From Polyangiaceae bacterium (lineage in GTDB: Bacteria > Myxococcota_A > Polyangia > Polyangiales > Polyangiaceae), in contig WQZB01000002.1 in the NCBI GenBank assembly GCA_009780955.1, positions 97,474 through 161,473 of the forward strand: a stretch of DNA of 64,000 nt, written 5' to 3'. The first letter of the stretch is position 1; each line of letters begins with the position of its first letter. Below are positions 54,240 to 63,564 of this stretch, piece after piece. The notes under the pieces are model-generated. The model had not been told where the DNA came from. It saw nothing but the letters and a program-made list of their open reading frames with translations, and searched no databases. A program made the position numbers and the translations under genes.

Positions 54240-54518
54240 TCATTCCACGATCTGAAATTCGGGGAACTCGCCGGTGTACCCCCGCCAGCGAACATCAACG
54301 CTGTCCACGCGGGCAGCTGACGGGCCGTGGTTGGCCCACGCCGTGAGCTCTTTGATGGCCTCTTCGTCGCCTTCAGCGACAAGCTCAATGCTTCCGTCGG
54401 GCCGGTTTCGTACCCAACCCGTAATGCCAAGCCGGCGTGCTTCCCTTTGGGTTGCGGCACGGAAGTACACGCCCTGCACACGCCCCCGCACGATGAGCTG
54501 AATCCGTTTTTGCGCCAT
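54240..54518 (-). CDS. acyP: Acylphosphatase
   Basis: 92 aa from ATG 54518 (MAQKRIQLIVRGRVQGVYFR); ATG 54530 is an alternative. The catalytic Arg lies in GRVQGVYFRAATQREA and the catalytic Asn in LGITGWVRNRPDGSIELVAE, both intact; GPSAARVDSVDVRW ends the fold. Hydrolyses acyl-phosphates in the cytoplasm. It is flanked on both sides by a 22-bp direct repeat (54222-54243 and 54574-54595). Confidence 0.94.
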   Translation of the reverse strand: MAQKRIQLIVRGRVQGVYFRAATQREARRLGITGWVRNRPDGSIELVAEGDEEAIKELTAWANHGPSAARVDSVDVRWRGYTGEFPEFQIVE

Positions 54519-54644
54519 GCCTTTCGTCATCGGTCTAGCGAACGCCGAGCGTTCTCGCAACCGCCTCGATCTCGCGTCAACTTGAAAGCGGTCATGTAAT
54601 CTGCATATCGAAAGTGTCCAAAAGTCAGTCTAAAGTGACGGGCT

Positions 54645-55256
54645 GTGCCTCCGCCCTTGCCATTTTTGACGAGACTCTGGTTCGCCTGGGTCTGTTTTTT
54701 TCGCGTTCTGTTCAACGGTATTTACGCGGGTGAACTTTACGCGGGCAAAGAGCTCCCGCCAGCGCCTGCAAAAGAGCCTGCGGAGCCCGAAGCCGAACCT
54801 GAGTCAGAGCCCGAGCCGGCCGCAGCCGTGCAGTCTGCACCCATCGCACCTGCCTCACCAATCGCGATGGATCGAGCGCCAATCGATGCCGCGCTGCAGC
54901 TGCTCGCGCTTTTTCAACGTGAAGGTCGCCTCGTCGACTTTCTCGAAGAAGATGTCGCGAGCTTCAACGATGCCGACATTGGAGCTGCCGCGCGGGTCGT
55001 GCATGCAGGTTGCCGCAAGGCCCTGCGCGATCACATCAAGCTCGAAGCCGTGCGCTCGGAAGGTGAGGGCGTTCGCGTCACGTTGCCCGAAGGGTTCAAC
55101 GCCGATGAAGTGAAGCTCACCGGCAACGTGCAAGGCCAAGGCCCGCACGCTGGCACCCTTACTCATCGCGGCTGGAAAGTCACCTCGATCTCGTTGCCTG
55201 AAACCGTTGGAATGCATGACGCACATATTGTTGCCCAGGCCGAGGTCGAGCTGTGA
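54645..55256 (+). CDS. DUF2760 protein of the Hsp70 cluster
   Basis: 203 aa from GTG 54645. An N-terminal hydrophobic segment (FLTRLWFAWVCFFRVLFNGI) anchors it to the membrane; an acidic Pro/Glu linker (EPAEPEAEPESEPEPAAAVQ) follows. The DUF2760 domain (about 75-203) contains ALQLLALFQREGRLVDFLEE and DDVASFNDADIGAAARVVHA-like sequence. This family is found next to Hsp70-like genes; here it overlaps the first Hsp70 (GTGA). Role in the chaperone pair unknown. Confidence 0.9.
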   Translation: MPPPLPFLTRLWFAWVCFFRVLFNGIYAGELYAGKELPPAPAKEPAEPEAEPESEPEPAAAVQSAPIAPASPIAMDRAPIDAALQLLALFQREGRLVDFLEEDVASFNDADIGAAARVVHAGCRKALRDHIKLEAVRSEGEGVRVTLPEGFNADEVKLTGNVQGQGPHAGTLTHRGWKVTSISLPETVGMHDAHIVAQAEVEL

Positions 55257-57121
55257 CCAGCGCGCGTTATGTGGTCGGCATCGACCTTGGCACAACGCAC
55301 ACGTCGCTTGCTTACGCGCCCATTGCGGAAAATGCGGACAGCACCGGCGCGGTTGCGGCAACCCCTCCGCCCGTCACGGTGCTCGAAATCCCGCAGCTGG
55401 TTTCGCGTGGTTCGGTCGAAGCGCGCGAGCTACTGCCTTCGTTCTTGTATCTTGCACACGAAAGCGAAGGTCCTCAGCCGCTGCCTTGGGATGCCGAGCG
55501 CACCTACGCCGTGGGCGAGTACGCTCGCGCGCGCGGCGTTGACGCACCCACGCGCGTGGTGGCGAGCGCGAAAAGTTGGTTGTGTCATCCATCGGTGGAT
55601 CGCCGCACGAACATCCTTCCGCCGCGTGCACCCGACGACATTGCGCGCATAAGCCCTGTCGAAGCTTCGCGGCGCACGCTTCTACACCTCGTTGAAACAT
55701 GGGAACACCTCGTTGCCAAAGGCGACGCCGATCTGGCGTTGGGCAAGCAGTCGGTCGTGCTCACGGTGCCTGCTTCCTTTGATGCGTCGGCGCGCGAGCT
55801 CACGACCGAGGCCGCGTTCGCCGCAGGCCTTGATGACATTACGCTCATCGAAGAGCCGCAGGCTGCGTTTTACGCGTGGCTTGCCGCAAAAGGCGACCAA
55901 TGGCGCAATGACGTCAAGGTTGGCGATGTGGTGCTCGTCGTCGACGTGGGCGGCGGCACCACCGATTTTTCGGTCATCGCCGCGCTCGAAAAAAACGGCG
56001 AGCTTACACTCGAGCGCGTTGCTGTTGGCGATCACATCCTTCTTGGCGGCGACAACATGGACATGCTGCTCGCCCATGTCGTGGAGCAGAAGATGGTGGC
56101 CGAGGCAGAAGCCGCAGGCCGCACGTTGGAGCTCGATCGCTGGCAGCGCACGGCTTTGCAATATGCCGCGCGCAGCGCGAAAGAGAGCCTGCTCGGCCGT
56201 GCAGGCGCGACCGCCATGCCGATTGCGATCGCTGGCAAAGGTAGCAAACTCGTGAAATCAACGCTTCGCGCCGAAGTCACGCGCGAAGAAGTCACGCGCG
56301 CGATTGTCGACGGTTTCTTTCCAATCGTTGATGCTTCTGCCCGCCCAGCGGCTCGCGCTCGCACAGCGCTCACGCAGCTTGGCTTGCCGTACGCACAAGA
56401 CACGGCCATCACCAAGCACCTGGCGGCTTTGCTCGCGCGCCATGCCGGTGCGCTTGGCAAAGAAGGCGCAGCGTCGAGCACAATGCTGCATCCTACACGA
56501 ATTCTTTTCAACGGCGGTGTGATGAAGAGCGACGTTCTTCGGGCGCGCGTGGTCTCGTGTATGAACGACTGGCTCGAGCAGGGCAGCGGCGGCACCGTTC
56601 GCGTGCTCGAGAGCAACGATCTCGATCTTGCGGTCGCGCGTGGGGCCGCGGCTTATGGGCTGTCGCGTCGCGGGCGAGGCGTGCGCATTCGTGGGGGCAC
56701 GGCGCGCGCTTACTACGTGGGCATCGAGGGTGCGGTGCCTGCCGTGCCTGGCGTGGCGCCGCCCGTTACCGCGCTTTGCGTTGCACCTTTCGGAATGGAA
56801 GAAGGAACGAGCGCAGAAGTGCCTGGCGGCGAGCTAGGCGTAGTGGTTGGCGAGAAAGTCAATTTTCGCTTCTTTGGTTCGAGCGTGCGCCGCACCGACA
56901 CCGTTGGCGTTGCGCTCGAGCGCTGGGCGAGCGGCGAGCTCGACGAGCTGCCGCAAATCCAAGTCGATTTGCCTGCTGATGGCCGCGCGCTCGGCGATGT
57001 CGTGCCAGTAACGCTGCGTTCGTCCATCACCGAAATCGGCACGCTTCTTCTCGAGGCCGTGCCGCTCGAGCCAAAGAAAAAAGACGAACGCTGGAAAGTA
57101 GAACTTACCGTGCGTTCATAG
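55253..57121 (+). CDS. Hsp70-family protein (DnaK-like), first of pair
   Basis: 622 aa from GTG 55253. ATPase lobe motifs: YVVGIDLGTTHTSLAYAPIA, VVDVGGGTTDFSVIAALEKN, LLGGDNMDMLLAHVVEQKMV and ILFNGGVMKSDVLRARVV. The C-terminal beta region (about 480-620) is shorter than the DnaK substrate domain, and there is no EEVD-like end. It belongs to the DUF2760-Hsp70-Hsp70 trio seen in many proteobacteria. Client unknown. Confidence 0.92.
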   Translation: MTSARYVVGIDLGTTHTSLAYAPIAENADSTGAVAATPPPVTVLEIPQLVSRGSVEARELLPSFLYLAHESEGPQPLPWDAERTYAVGEYARARGVDAPTRVVASAKSWLCHPSVDRRTNILPPRAPDDIARISPVEASRRTLLHLVETWEHLVAKGDADLALGKQSVVLTVPASFDASARELTTEAAFAAGLDDITLIEEPQAAFYAWLAAKGDQWRNDVKVGDVVLVVDVGGGTTDFSVIAALEKNGELTLERVAVGDHILLGGDNMDMLLAHVVEQKMVAEAEAAGRTLELDRWQRTALQYAARSAKESLLGRAGATAMPIAIAGKGSKLVKSTLRAEVTREEVTRAIVDGFFPIVDASARPAARARTALTQLGLPYAQDTAITKHLAALLARHAGALGKEGAASSTMLHPTRILFNGGVMKSDVLRARVVSCMNDWLEQGSGGTVRVLESNDLDLAVARGAAAYGLSRRGRGVRIRGGTARAYYVGIEGAVPAVPGVAPPVTALCVAPFGMEEGTSAEVPGGELGVVVGEKVNFRFFGSSVRRTDTVGVALERWASGELDELPQIQVDLPADGRALGDVVPVTLRSSITEIGTLLLEAVPLEPKKKDERWKVELTVRS

Positions 57122-57137
57122 TCTCAAATAGGCGGAA

Positions 57138-59924
57138 ATGGGCGCGCAGTTCGTCGTTGGCATCGATCTCGGAACGACCCACACGGTGGTGGCATTCTCC
57201 GAGCTGGTCGCGCGCGCAACACCACTGCGACCGAAGATTTTCAATGTGCCTCAGTACACATCCGCGCGTGCGATAGAGGCGCGACCGCTTCTGCCTTCGG
57301 CGCTTTATGCTCCGCTAAAATCAGAAATTTTGGGTGATCCAGATTGGATCGTCGGTGAGTTTGCGGCAAAGCGTGGCGCCGAAGTCGCTGGTCGTTTCGT
57401 CGCGTCAGCGAAAAGCTGGTTATCGTACTCTGCGGTCGACAGGCTTGCTGCGATCCTTCCATGGGGAACCGAACAAGGCGCGCCGCGCATGAGCCCTGTC
57501 GAGGCGAGCGCGCGCATTCTCGCGCACGTGCGCGATGCGTGGGACGCGGCTCACCCAATGGCCAAACTCGCTGGTCAAGACGTGGTTTTGACGTTGCCGG
57601 CGTCGTTCGATGAAGTGGCGCGCGTTTTGACGCTTCGTGCGGCCGAAAGTGTTGGCATTTGCCCGACGCTACTCGAAGAGCCGACCGCCGCATTCTACGA
57701 CGCGCTCGAAGACAAGCGCGCCGTGCTCAAGCTCGCACGCCACGGCGAGTGCACCGTGCTCGTGTGCGATGTTGGGGGAGGCACGACCGATCTATCGCTT
57801 ATGGTCATTGCGCCGTCGTCCGGCGACGACGACGATGGCTTTACGGTAAGGCGCATCGCCGTTGGGCGGCACATTCTGCTCGGTGGCGACAACATGGATC
57901 TCGCGCTCGCGCACCTTGCGGAATCGCGCATGGCTCCGCCGCCGAGCCGGCTCGATTCGGCCGATCTCGCCGCGCTCGTCGCCTCGTGTCGAGCCGCGAA
58001 AGAGCGCATTTTCTCGGGCCACGCGAATGCGAACGAGGCCACGGTCACGGTCCTGGGTCGTGGTGGCAAACTCGTTGGCGGAGCGCGCACCACAACCCTG
58101 ACGAGAAGCGAAGTCTCGGAACTCGTGCTCGCCGGTTTCTTCCCGAAAATTACTGGCACTGAGGCGCCTTCGCGCGGGCGAGGTGGCATCGTTGCGTTCG
58201 GGTTGCCATACGAGCGCGATCCGGCCATTACGCGCCACGTGCACCAGTTTCTATCTCGCCACGCGGCGTCCCTTGCTCATGGTGCTCGAGGTGGTGTGCC
58301 CGATGCGCTGCTCTTGAACGGTGGCGTGTTTCACGCGGCGCCCATCGCGAGCGCGCTCGTCGAGGCCATGGCGGCGTGGGGCGGTGGCAAGGCGCCTAAC
58401 GTGATCGCCAACCGCGATCCCGACTTGGCCGTTGCGCGCGGAGCTGTGCGCTATGGGCTTGCGCGTCGCGGGTTGGTCTATCGCGTCGAGAGCGGCGCCT
58501 CCCATGGCTATTACGTGGAGATCGCTCCTGACGAAGGCTCGAAACAGATGCGTGCGGTATGCATTATTCCGCGCGGCGCGAAACCAGGTGTTCACCACGA
58601 AGCGGGGCGACGATTCGAGCTCGTCGTCGGGCGCAGCGTGCGCTTCGACATGGTCGCCTCCGACGTTGCACAAGACGAAGCTGGCGCCCTGGTGACGATC
58701 GACGACGACTCGTTCGAGCGATTGCCTGCGGTGGTTGCGAACATTCCGCGCGTGGGTCGCGAGAGTGTCGTGCCCGTGCATCTTGGCGGCGAGCTTTTAC
58801 CCACCGGGCAGCTCGCGCTCGAGTGCACTGAAATCATTGAAGAAAACCAAGCAGTGCTCGCGCAGCCGCGGAGCCATCGGCTCGAATTCCAGCTTCGCGA
58901 ACGTGGCTGTGTGCCCAGCACGCCTGCAGGTGCGCCGCCGCCGTCCATCGCACCGCAATCGGCGAAAGCAGCAGGGGCAGCATCGCCTGCGCGCGCTTTG
59001 GCTGACGCCATCATCGATCGCGTGTTCGGTCGCAAAGGTGAAGCCGATGCGCGCGAAGCCAAGGACATCGTGCGCGATCTCGAGAAGGTCCTCGGCGATC
59101 GCGGCTCGTGGACAATGCAAACTGCACGCGAGCTCGGCGACCGCCTTCTCGACAACACCGGCGCGCGAAGGCGGAGCGCGCACCACGAACGCAATTATTG
59201 GCTGCTGCTTGGTTTCTGCATGCGACCGGGCTTTGGTGATCCGGGTGATCTCGACCGGGTTCAACGCGCCTGGCCAATGTTCGAAAGCCGCCTCGCGTTT
59301 CCGGGCGAGCCGCGCGGCTGGCAGCAGTTTTTCATCGCGTGGCGACGCATGGCAGGTGGAATGACCGAACCGATGCAAGTGGCTTTTCGCGACGCGATGG
59401 ACGCCGTCATTGCACCTGCCGAGGCAGGGCTGAAAAAACCGAAGCGCATGCCCGACGCGCCCGACGAGCTGCTTGCCACGTTGGCGTCGTTCGAGCGCGT
59501 TCCCGTCGCACGGCGCGTCGCGCTCGGCGAGTGGGTTGTCGAGCGAACGTGGGCATCCGGCGACGCGCGGCTTTGGTCGAGCCTTGGGCGCATTGGCGCG
59601 CGCGTGCCTCTTTACGCGAGCGTGCATCACGTTGTTCCGCCAAGCATGGCCGAAGCGTGGCTCGACAGAATTCTGCGGCTCAAGTGGGAATCGATTTCCA
59701 CCGCTCCCCACGCTGCCGTGCAGCTCGCGCGCGTAACAGGCGATCGCGCGCGCGATGTTTCCGACAAGCATCGCAACGAGGTCGAGAAGAAACTCATGGC
59801 CATCGGTGCCAAGCCCGCGTGGATTCAGGCCGTGCGCGAGCTAGTCAGCGTTGGCGACGAAGAGCGCGTCGCCATTTTGGGCGAGGGCCTGCCTATCGGT
59901 CTGAGATTGTCATCGTCGCCATGA
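57138..59924 (+). CDS. Hsp70-family protein with C-terminal DUF3731
   Basis: 928 aa. N-terminal actin-like ATPase: VVGIDLGTTHTVVAFSELVA, VLVCDVGGGTTDLSLMVIAP, LLGGDNMDLALAHLAESRMA and LLLNGGVFHAAPIASALVEA. A beta domain follows to about 590. Residues about 630-920 are a helical DUF3731-type extension (NYWLLLGFCMRPGFGDPGDL, GWQQFFIAWRRMAGGMTEPM). Stop overlaps lpxC (ATGA). Probably works with the first Hsp70. Confidence 0.92.
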   Translation: MGAQFVVGIDLGTTHTVVAFSELVARATPLRPKIFNVPQYTSARAIEARPLLPSALYAPLKSEILGDPDWIVGEFAAKRGAEVAGRFVASAKSWLSYSAVDRLAAILPWGTEQGAPRMSPVEASARILAHVRDAWDAAHPMAKLAGQDVVLTLPASFDEVARVLTLRAAESVGICPTLLEEPTAAFYDALEDKRAVLKLARHGECTVLVCDVGGGTTDLSLMVIAPSSGDDDDGFTVRRIAVGRHILLGGDNMDLALAHLAESRMAPPPSRLDSADLAALVASCRAAKERIFSGHANANEATVTVLGRGGKLVGGARTTTLTRSEVSELVLAGFFPKITGTEAPSRGRGGIVAFGLPYERDPAITRHVHQFLSRHAASLAHGARGGVPDALLLNGGVFHAAPIASALVEAMAAWGGGKAPNVIANRDPDLAVARGAVRYGLARRGLVYRVESGASHGYYVEIAPDEGSKQMRAVCIIPRGAKPGVHHEAGRRFELVVGRSVRFDMVASDVAQDEAGALVTIDDDSFERLPAVVANIPRVGRESVVPVHLGGELLPTGQLALECTEIIEENQAVLAQPRSHRLEFQLRERGCVPSTPAGAPPPSIAPQSAKAAGAASPARALADAIIDRVFGRKGEADAREAKDIVRDLEKVLGDRGSWTMQTARELGDRLLDNTGARRRSAHHERNYWLLLGFCMRPGFGDPGDLDRVQRAWPMFESRLAFPGEPRGWQQFFIAWRRMAGGMTEPMQVAFRDAMDAVIAPAEAGLKKPKRMPDAPDELLATLASFERVPVARRVALGEWVVERTWASGDARLWSSLGRIGARVPLYASVHHVVPPSMAEAWLDRILRLKWESISTAPHAAVQLARVTGDRARDVSDKHRNEVEKKLMAIGAKPAWIQAVRELVSVGDEERVAILGEGLPIGLRLSSSP

Positions 59925-60724
59925 CATCGGAGGTGCGTGGTCAAGGCTTGCATTCGGCTGCGCGATCCGCGGTCCGCTTCGAGCGGCACGAAGGCCCTTT
60001 GGCCGTGTGCATCGGCAATACCGTGCTGCCTTTGGGCGAGCTCGTCGTTGTAGACACCACACGCTCGACAACGCTTGCAAGCCGCGATGGTCGCGTGTGC
60101 ATTGGCACAGTCGAGCATGCCTTTGCGGCTCTTGGTGGCCTTGGCATCTACGACGGCGTGCTCGTCACGTTCGAAGGACCCGAAGTGCCTCTTGCCGACG
60201 GTGGTGCGGCGCACTTTTGCGATGCCCTCGCGTGTGTCGGTGCGCGTGCGAGCGTCGGGCCTTTGCTTCGTGTGGTTCGAGATTCGAAGATTGTGGTTGG
60301 AGCAAGCGAGTACGTTTTCGAGCGCGGGCAAGAGGTTTGCGTCGAGGTCGATGTCGACTTCCATGACGCGCGCCTCTCGCGTGTCGCTCGTTGGAACGGC
60401 GATGCGAATGATTTTCGTGTACGCATGGCTCCGGCGCGTACCTTCGGCTTTGAGCACGAAGTCGCAGATTTGCTCGCACGCGGGCTTGCCTCTCATGTTG
60501 CACGCGAGAGCGTTGTCGTGATTGGTAAAGAATGCATATTCTCCGCAGGTCCGTTTTTTTTGCCCGACGAGCCCGCACGTCACAAGCTTCTCGACCTGGT
60601 TGGCGATATGTACCTTTTGGGTGGTCCTCCTCTCGGCAAAGTCCGCGCGTACAGGCCGGGCCACACTGCCACGCACGCGGCCATGGAGCGAGCGCTGCGC
60701 GATGGCATCGTCGCGCCCGCATAA
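59921..60724 (+). CDS. lpxC: UDP-3-O-acyl-N-acetylglucosamine deacetylase (LpxC-like)
   Basis: Zinc-dependent committed step of lipid A synthesis. 267 aa, about 35 shorter than E. coli LpxC. VRGQGLHSAARSAVRFERHE start, first zinc ligand in GTVEHAFAALGGLGI, VPLADGGAAHFCDAL, and the later ligands in RHKLLDLVGDMYLLGG with GHTATHAA. RTFGFEHEVADLLARGLA matches the substrate loop. It overlaps the Hsp70 stop by 4 nt and is not with other lpx genes, so a divergent paralogue is possible. Confidence 0.83.
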   Translation: MTSEVRGQGLHSAARSAVRFERHEGPLAVCIGNTVLPLGELVVVDTTRSTTLASRDGRVCIGTVEHAFAALGGLGIYDGVLVTFEGPEVPLADGGAAHFCDALACVGARASVGPLLRVVRDSKIVVGASEYVFERGQEVCVEVDVDFHDARLSRVARWNGDANDFRVRMAPARTFGFEHEVADLLARGLASHVARESVVVIGKECIFSAGPFFLPDEPARHKLLDLVGDMYLLGGPPLGKVRAYRPGHTATHAAMERALRDGIVAPA

Positions 60725-60734
60725 GCGTGGACGC

Positions 60735-61727
60735 ATGCGATCCTGCTTGGTCCCTCGACGTTTCGTGCGCTCCGTGCGTTCCGTGAAAAGGCGGATTTTT
60801 TGCGGTTTGGTCATGGCGATGCTGCCATTTTCGAGCCGCGTGCGCGCAGACAACGAGCCCGTTGCCGCGCCTGCCATCGAGATTCGCAATTCGCGATCCG
60901 TGTTCGACGTCGAAACGCCCCGCGTGCCCGCTCCTTTCATCGTGCCCGATGTTTCGCATCCGGATCCATTTGTCGGTGTGTCGTGGACCGTAGGGTTGGG
61001 CGTGCCCAGCGAGCCAGGTGATAGCGGGCGGCGACCGGCGTCAGCGGTTGGCTTGCTTCGCCTGAGCGCAGAAACGGATGTTGGGCCTGTGCGCCGGCTT
61101 TACGTCGGTGTCACTTATCCGATTGCAGCAGCGCTTCCACCCGATGGATCGGGTGGCGCGAAGATGATTGCTGGCAACATCGAAGGGCATTTGCGTGTGA
61201 CGTTCCCGCAGCCGACGTGGCTTGCGGCAGGTGCTGCGCTCGGCGTCGTTGCGCCAACGGCAAGGTTCGACCGGAGCGGCCCCGCGCAAGTTGCTGCCAC
61301 GGCCGCCGCATCGTTCGACCCGACCGACGCGATCTATTTTGCGCCAGGAGCGGTTGCTCTCAGGCCAGCGTTTGATGTGCGCATTCTGCGCGGGCCATTC
61401 CTTGCTCAGGCACGTCAGGGGCTCGACGTAACGATCGACGTTGCGGGCTTGCGCGTTGCGCAGACCAACGGCAGGCTGCTTGGTCACTTCGGCGTTCGCG
61501 CACGCAAAGATCTCGAAGTGTCGATCGAAGCGCAGCAGCTATACTTGTTCGGATCGAACGTGCCCGACAAGCACCGTAACGCGCTCACCATGGGGCCCAA
61601 CATTCGCTACTCAGCATTCGGCATGGAGATTGGCGCTGGCTTCGTGACGAATGTTTTCTCGGCGCTGTCGCCAGCCTTAGCGCAGATCGTGGGCTTGCGG
61701 CTGTCGGTCCTTGCCTATCTTCGGTAA
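60735..61727 (+). CDS. Secreted, probably outer-membrane protein of unknown family
   Basis: 330 aa from ATG 60735, 10 nt after lpxC. Basic N-terminus and hydrophobic run (VKRRIFCGLVMAMLPFSSRV) ending VRA-D, a signal peptide. The mature protein alternates short beta strands (RRLYVGVTYPIAAAL, EGHLRVTFPQPTWLAAGAAL, LEVSIEAQQLYLFGSN) and ends VGLRLSVLAYLR, a C-terminal strand suitable for beta-barrel insertion. No family recognised. Confidence 0.68.
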   Translation: MRSCLVPRRFVRSVRSVKRRIFCGLVMAMLPFSSRVRADNEPVAAPAIEIRNSRSVFDVETPRVPAPFIVPDVSHPDPFVGVSWTVGLGVPSEPGDSGRRPASAVGLLRLSAETDVGPVRRLYVGVTYPIAAALPPDGSGGAKMIAGNIEGHLRVTFPQPTWLAAGAALGVVAPTARFDRSGPAQVAATAAASFDPTDAIYFAPGAVALRPAFDVRILRGPFLAQARQGLDVTIDVAGLRVAQTNGRLLGHFGVRARKDLEVSIEAQQLYLFGSNVPDKHRNALTMGPNIRYSAFGMEIGAGFVTNVFSALSPALAQIVGLRLSVLAYLR

Positions 61728-61742
61728 CGTGTCGTTTTGGCC

Positions 61743-63059
61743 ATGACCTCACGACGATTGCCGGTTGCTCCTGTGGCTGCGCCGTCGCAGCGGCGTCTTG
61801 CTCTCGCTGAGTCGGCTCGGCCGATCGACGAAGCCTGCCGACCGATCTATGCCGTGTGGGAGATCACGCTCGCGTGCGATCTCGCGTGTCGTCATTGCGG
61901 ATCGCGTGGCGGCAAGGCGCGGCCCGACGAGCTCTCGACCGACGAGGCTCTCGACCTCGTCGAGCAAATCGCGGATCTCGGCGTGAAAGAGATCACGCTC
62001 ATCGGCGGAGAAGCTTACCTCCGCGAGGACTGGCTCGAGATCATCCAGAGGCTCACGCGCCGCGATCTGATCTGCACAATGACGACTGGCGGACGCGGTC
62101 TCACCGCCGAGCGCGCCCGTGCCGCTTCCGCCGCGGGGCTCGAAGGTGTGAGTGTCTCGGTCGATGGCATCGGCGCCACACATGATCGCCTGCGTGCGGC
62201 GAGCGGCAGCTTCGATAGCGCGATGGCGGCGCTCGCGAATGCGCGCACGGCGGGCCTGCGTACCTCGGCGAACACGCAGATCAACCAGTGGAACGTCCAC
62301 GAGCTGCCAGAGCTGCTCGATCTCTTGCTCGCGCACGGCGTGACCGCCTGGCAGCCTCAACTCACGGCCGCACTGGGTCGCGCAGCCGATGAGAACGATC
62401 TGCTCCTCGAGCCGTGGCACATGCTCGATCTCATCCCCGAGCTCGCGCGGCTGAAGGAGAGGTGCGATCGCGCCGGAGCTCTCTTCTGGCCGGGTAACAG
62501 CATCGGCTACTACGGCCCGTACGAAGACGCCCTCCGCGGGCATCTGCCAGGTGGGCATCGCGGCCGTTGCGGGGCAGGGATCGCCGCTCTTGGTATCGAA
62601 GCAAATGGCGACGTGAAGGGGTGCCCGTCGCTCCCGACGTCCGAGTACGTCGGCGGGAACGTCCGTGATGCCCCGCTCCTGGATATCTGGCAGCGTGCGC
62701 ACGCGCTGCGGTTCACACGCGATCAACGCGTCGAAGACCTCGGAGGCTTCTGCAAGACTTGCTACTACGCGAGCGAGTGCCGTGCAGGTTGCAACTTCAC
62801 CGCTCACGTGCTCCTCGGCAAGATCGGCGACAATCCCCTTTGCCATCATCGCGCGCTGACGTTGAAGGAACAGGGCGAGCGCGAACGCATCGTTCGTGTG
62901 GCCACGGCGCCCGGTATGCCCTTTGATCACGGGCGCTTCGAGATCGTGCGCGAGCCGTGGCCAACGGCATCTGTTGCAGTCTCGCCTCGTCTCGGCGATG
63001 CCGACGGAGCGCGTTTGGCGCCGGCGGAAAAGTACGGTGCTCCGCCAATGCGGAAGTAG
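61743..63059 (+). CDS. Radical SAM/SPASM-domain protein
   Basis: 438 aa from ATG 61743. The SAM cluster motif is CDLACRHC (Cys 45, 49, 52 in C-x3-C-x2-C spacing), followed by TLIGGEAYLREDWLEII. The C-terminal SPASM cysteines include GRCGAGIAALGIEANGDVKG, CKTCYYASECRAGC and NPLCHH. Such proteins modify peptides or make cofactors. The last residues, EKYGAPPMRK, are unusual and reappear at the end of the gene at 63358. No precursor-peptide gene is obvious within 600 bp. Confidence 0.88.
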   Translation: MTSRRLPVAPVAAPSQRRLALAESARPIDEACRPIYAVWEITLACDLACRHCGSRGGKARPDELSTDEALDLVEQIADLGVKEITLIGGEAYLREDWLEIIQRLTRRDLICTMTTGGRGLTAERARAASAAGLEGVSVSVDGIGATHDRLRAASGSFDSAMAALANARTAGLRTSANTQINQWNVHELPELLDLLLAHGVTAWQPQLTAALGRAADENDLLLEPWHMLDLIPELARLKERCDRAGALFWPGNSIGYYGPYEDALRGHLPGGHRGRCGAGIAALGIEANGDVKGCPSLPTSEYVGGNVRDAPLLDIWQRAHALRFTRDQRVEDLGGFCKTCYYASECRAGCNFTAHVLLGKIGDNPLCHHRALTLKEQGERERIVRVATAPGMPFDHGRFEIVREPWPTASVAVSPRLGDADGARLAPAEKYGAPPMRK

Positions 63060-63062
63060 CTG
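63027..63062 (+). repeat. 3'-end direct repeat, copy 1
   Basis: TACGGTGCTCCGCC then A/G then ATGCGGAAGTAGCTG, including the radical SAM stop codon. The second copy is at 63533-63567 across the stop of the nucleotidyltransferase fragment. Confidence 0.85.
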
Positions 63063-63130
63063 CCATCACGCCTTCTCGACGGCTCGAAGGCCCACCACCA
63101 AGCTCGTACGGGATGCGCTATAGGTAGGTC

Positions 63131-63361
63131 ATGTTCGCCGACAATCGTGCCGCTCGAGCCGACGCGCGTAGGCGTTCTGCAATCCTCATCAAGACCACGT
63201 TGCACGCTGTCGAACGAGATCTCGACTCGATTGATGGTCCCGCGGCGATCTCGCTCGTAACCGTGCTCTCCCGTGAAAGTTGGTCGACAAGCGGGGCCCC
63301 CTTTCCCGAATATTTACGAAGTGCCATCCCGATTCGTTTCATTGCTGGACGACGGACATGA
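63131..63361 (+). CDS. Small hypothetical protein upstream of a nucleotidyltransferase remnant
   Basis: 76 aa: MFADNRAARADARRRSAILI, then SLVTVLSRESWSTSGAPFPE and AIPIRFIAGRRT. The SWxxSGxPxPxY pattern recalls, from memory, small proteins encoded next to AbiEii/DUF6036-like nucleotidyltransferases. Its TGA overlaps the ATG at 63358. GGTAGGTC stands just upstream as a weak ribosome site. Confidence 0.5.
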   Translation: MFADNRAARADARRRSAILIKTTLHAVERDLDSIDGPAAISLVTVLSRESWSTSGAPFPEYLRSAIPIRFIAGRRT

Positions 63362-63564
63362 TCGATATCTTGACCCGCGCTGATGGAATCACTTTTGACG
63401 AGGCGATTGCCGATGGCGAATGCTTCGAACTCGAGGGTCGCAGGATCCCCGTGATCGGTCTCAGCGCGTTGCTCAAGAACAAGCGCGCCGCGGGTCGGGC
63501 GCAAGATATCGCCGATCTCGAGGCGCTCGATCGAAAATACGGTGCTCCGCCGATGCGGAAGTAG
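63358..63564 (+). pseudogene. C-terminal fragment of a nucleotidyltransferase-fold protein
   Basis: 68 aa: MIDILTRADGITFDEAIADG then PVIGLSALLKNKRAAGRAQD and IADLEALDRKYGAPPMRK. The vigl-LL-NKrAaGR-qDiaDle pattern is the C-terminal signature of MNT/AbiEii-like nucleotidyltransferases, whose first 100-120 residues with the GS catalytic motif are missing. Its ATG overlaps the previous stop, so a deletion may have fused the pair. The end is replaced by the KYGAPPMRK tail. Confidence 0.5.
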
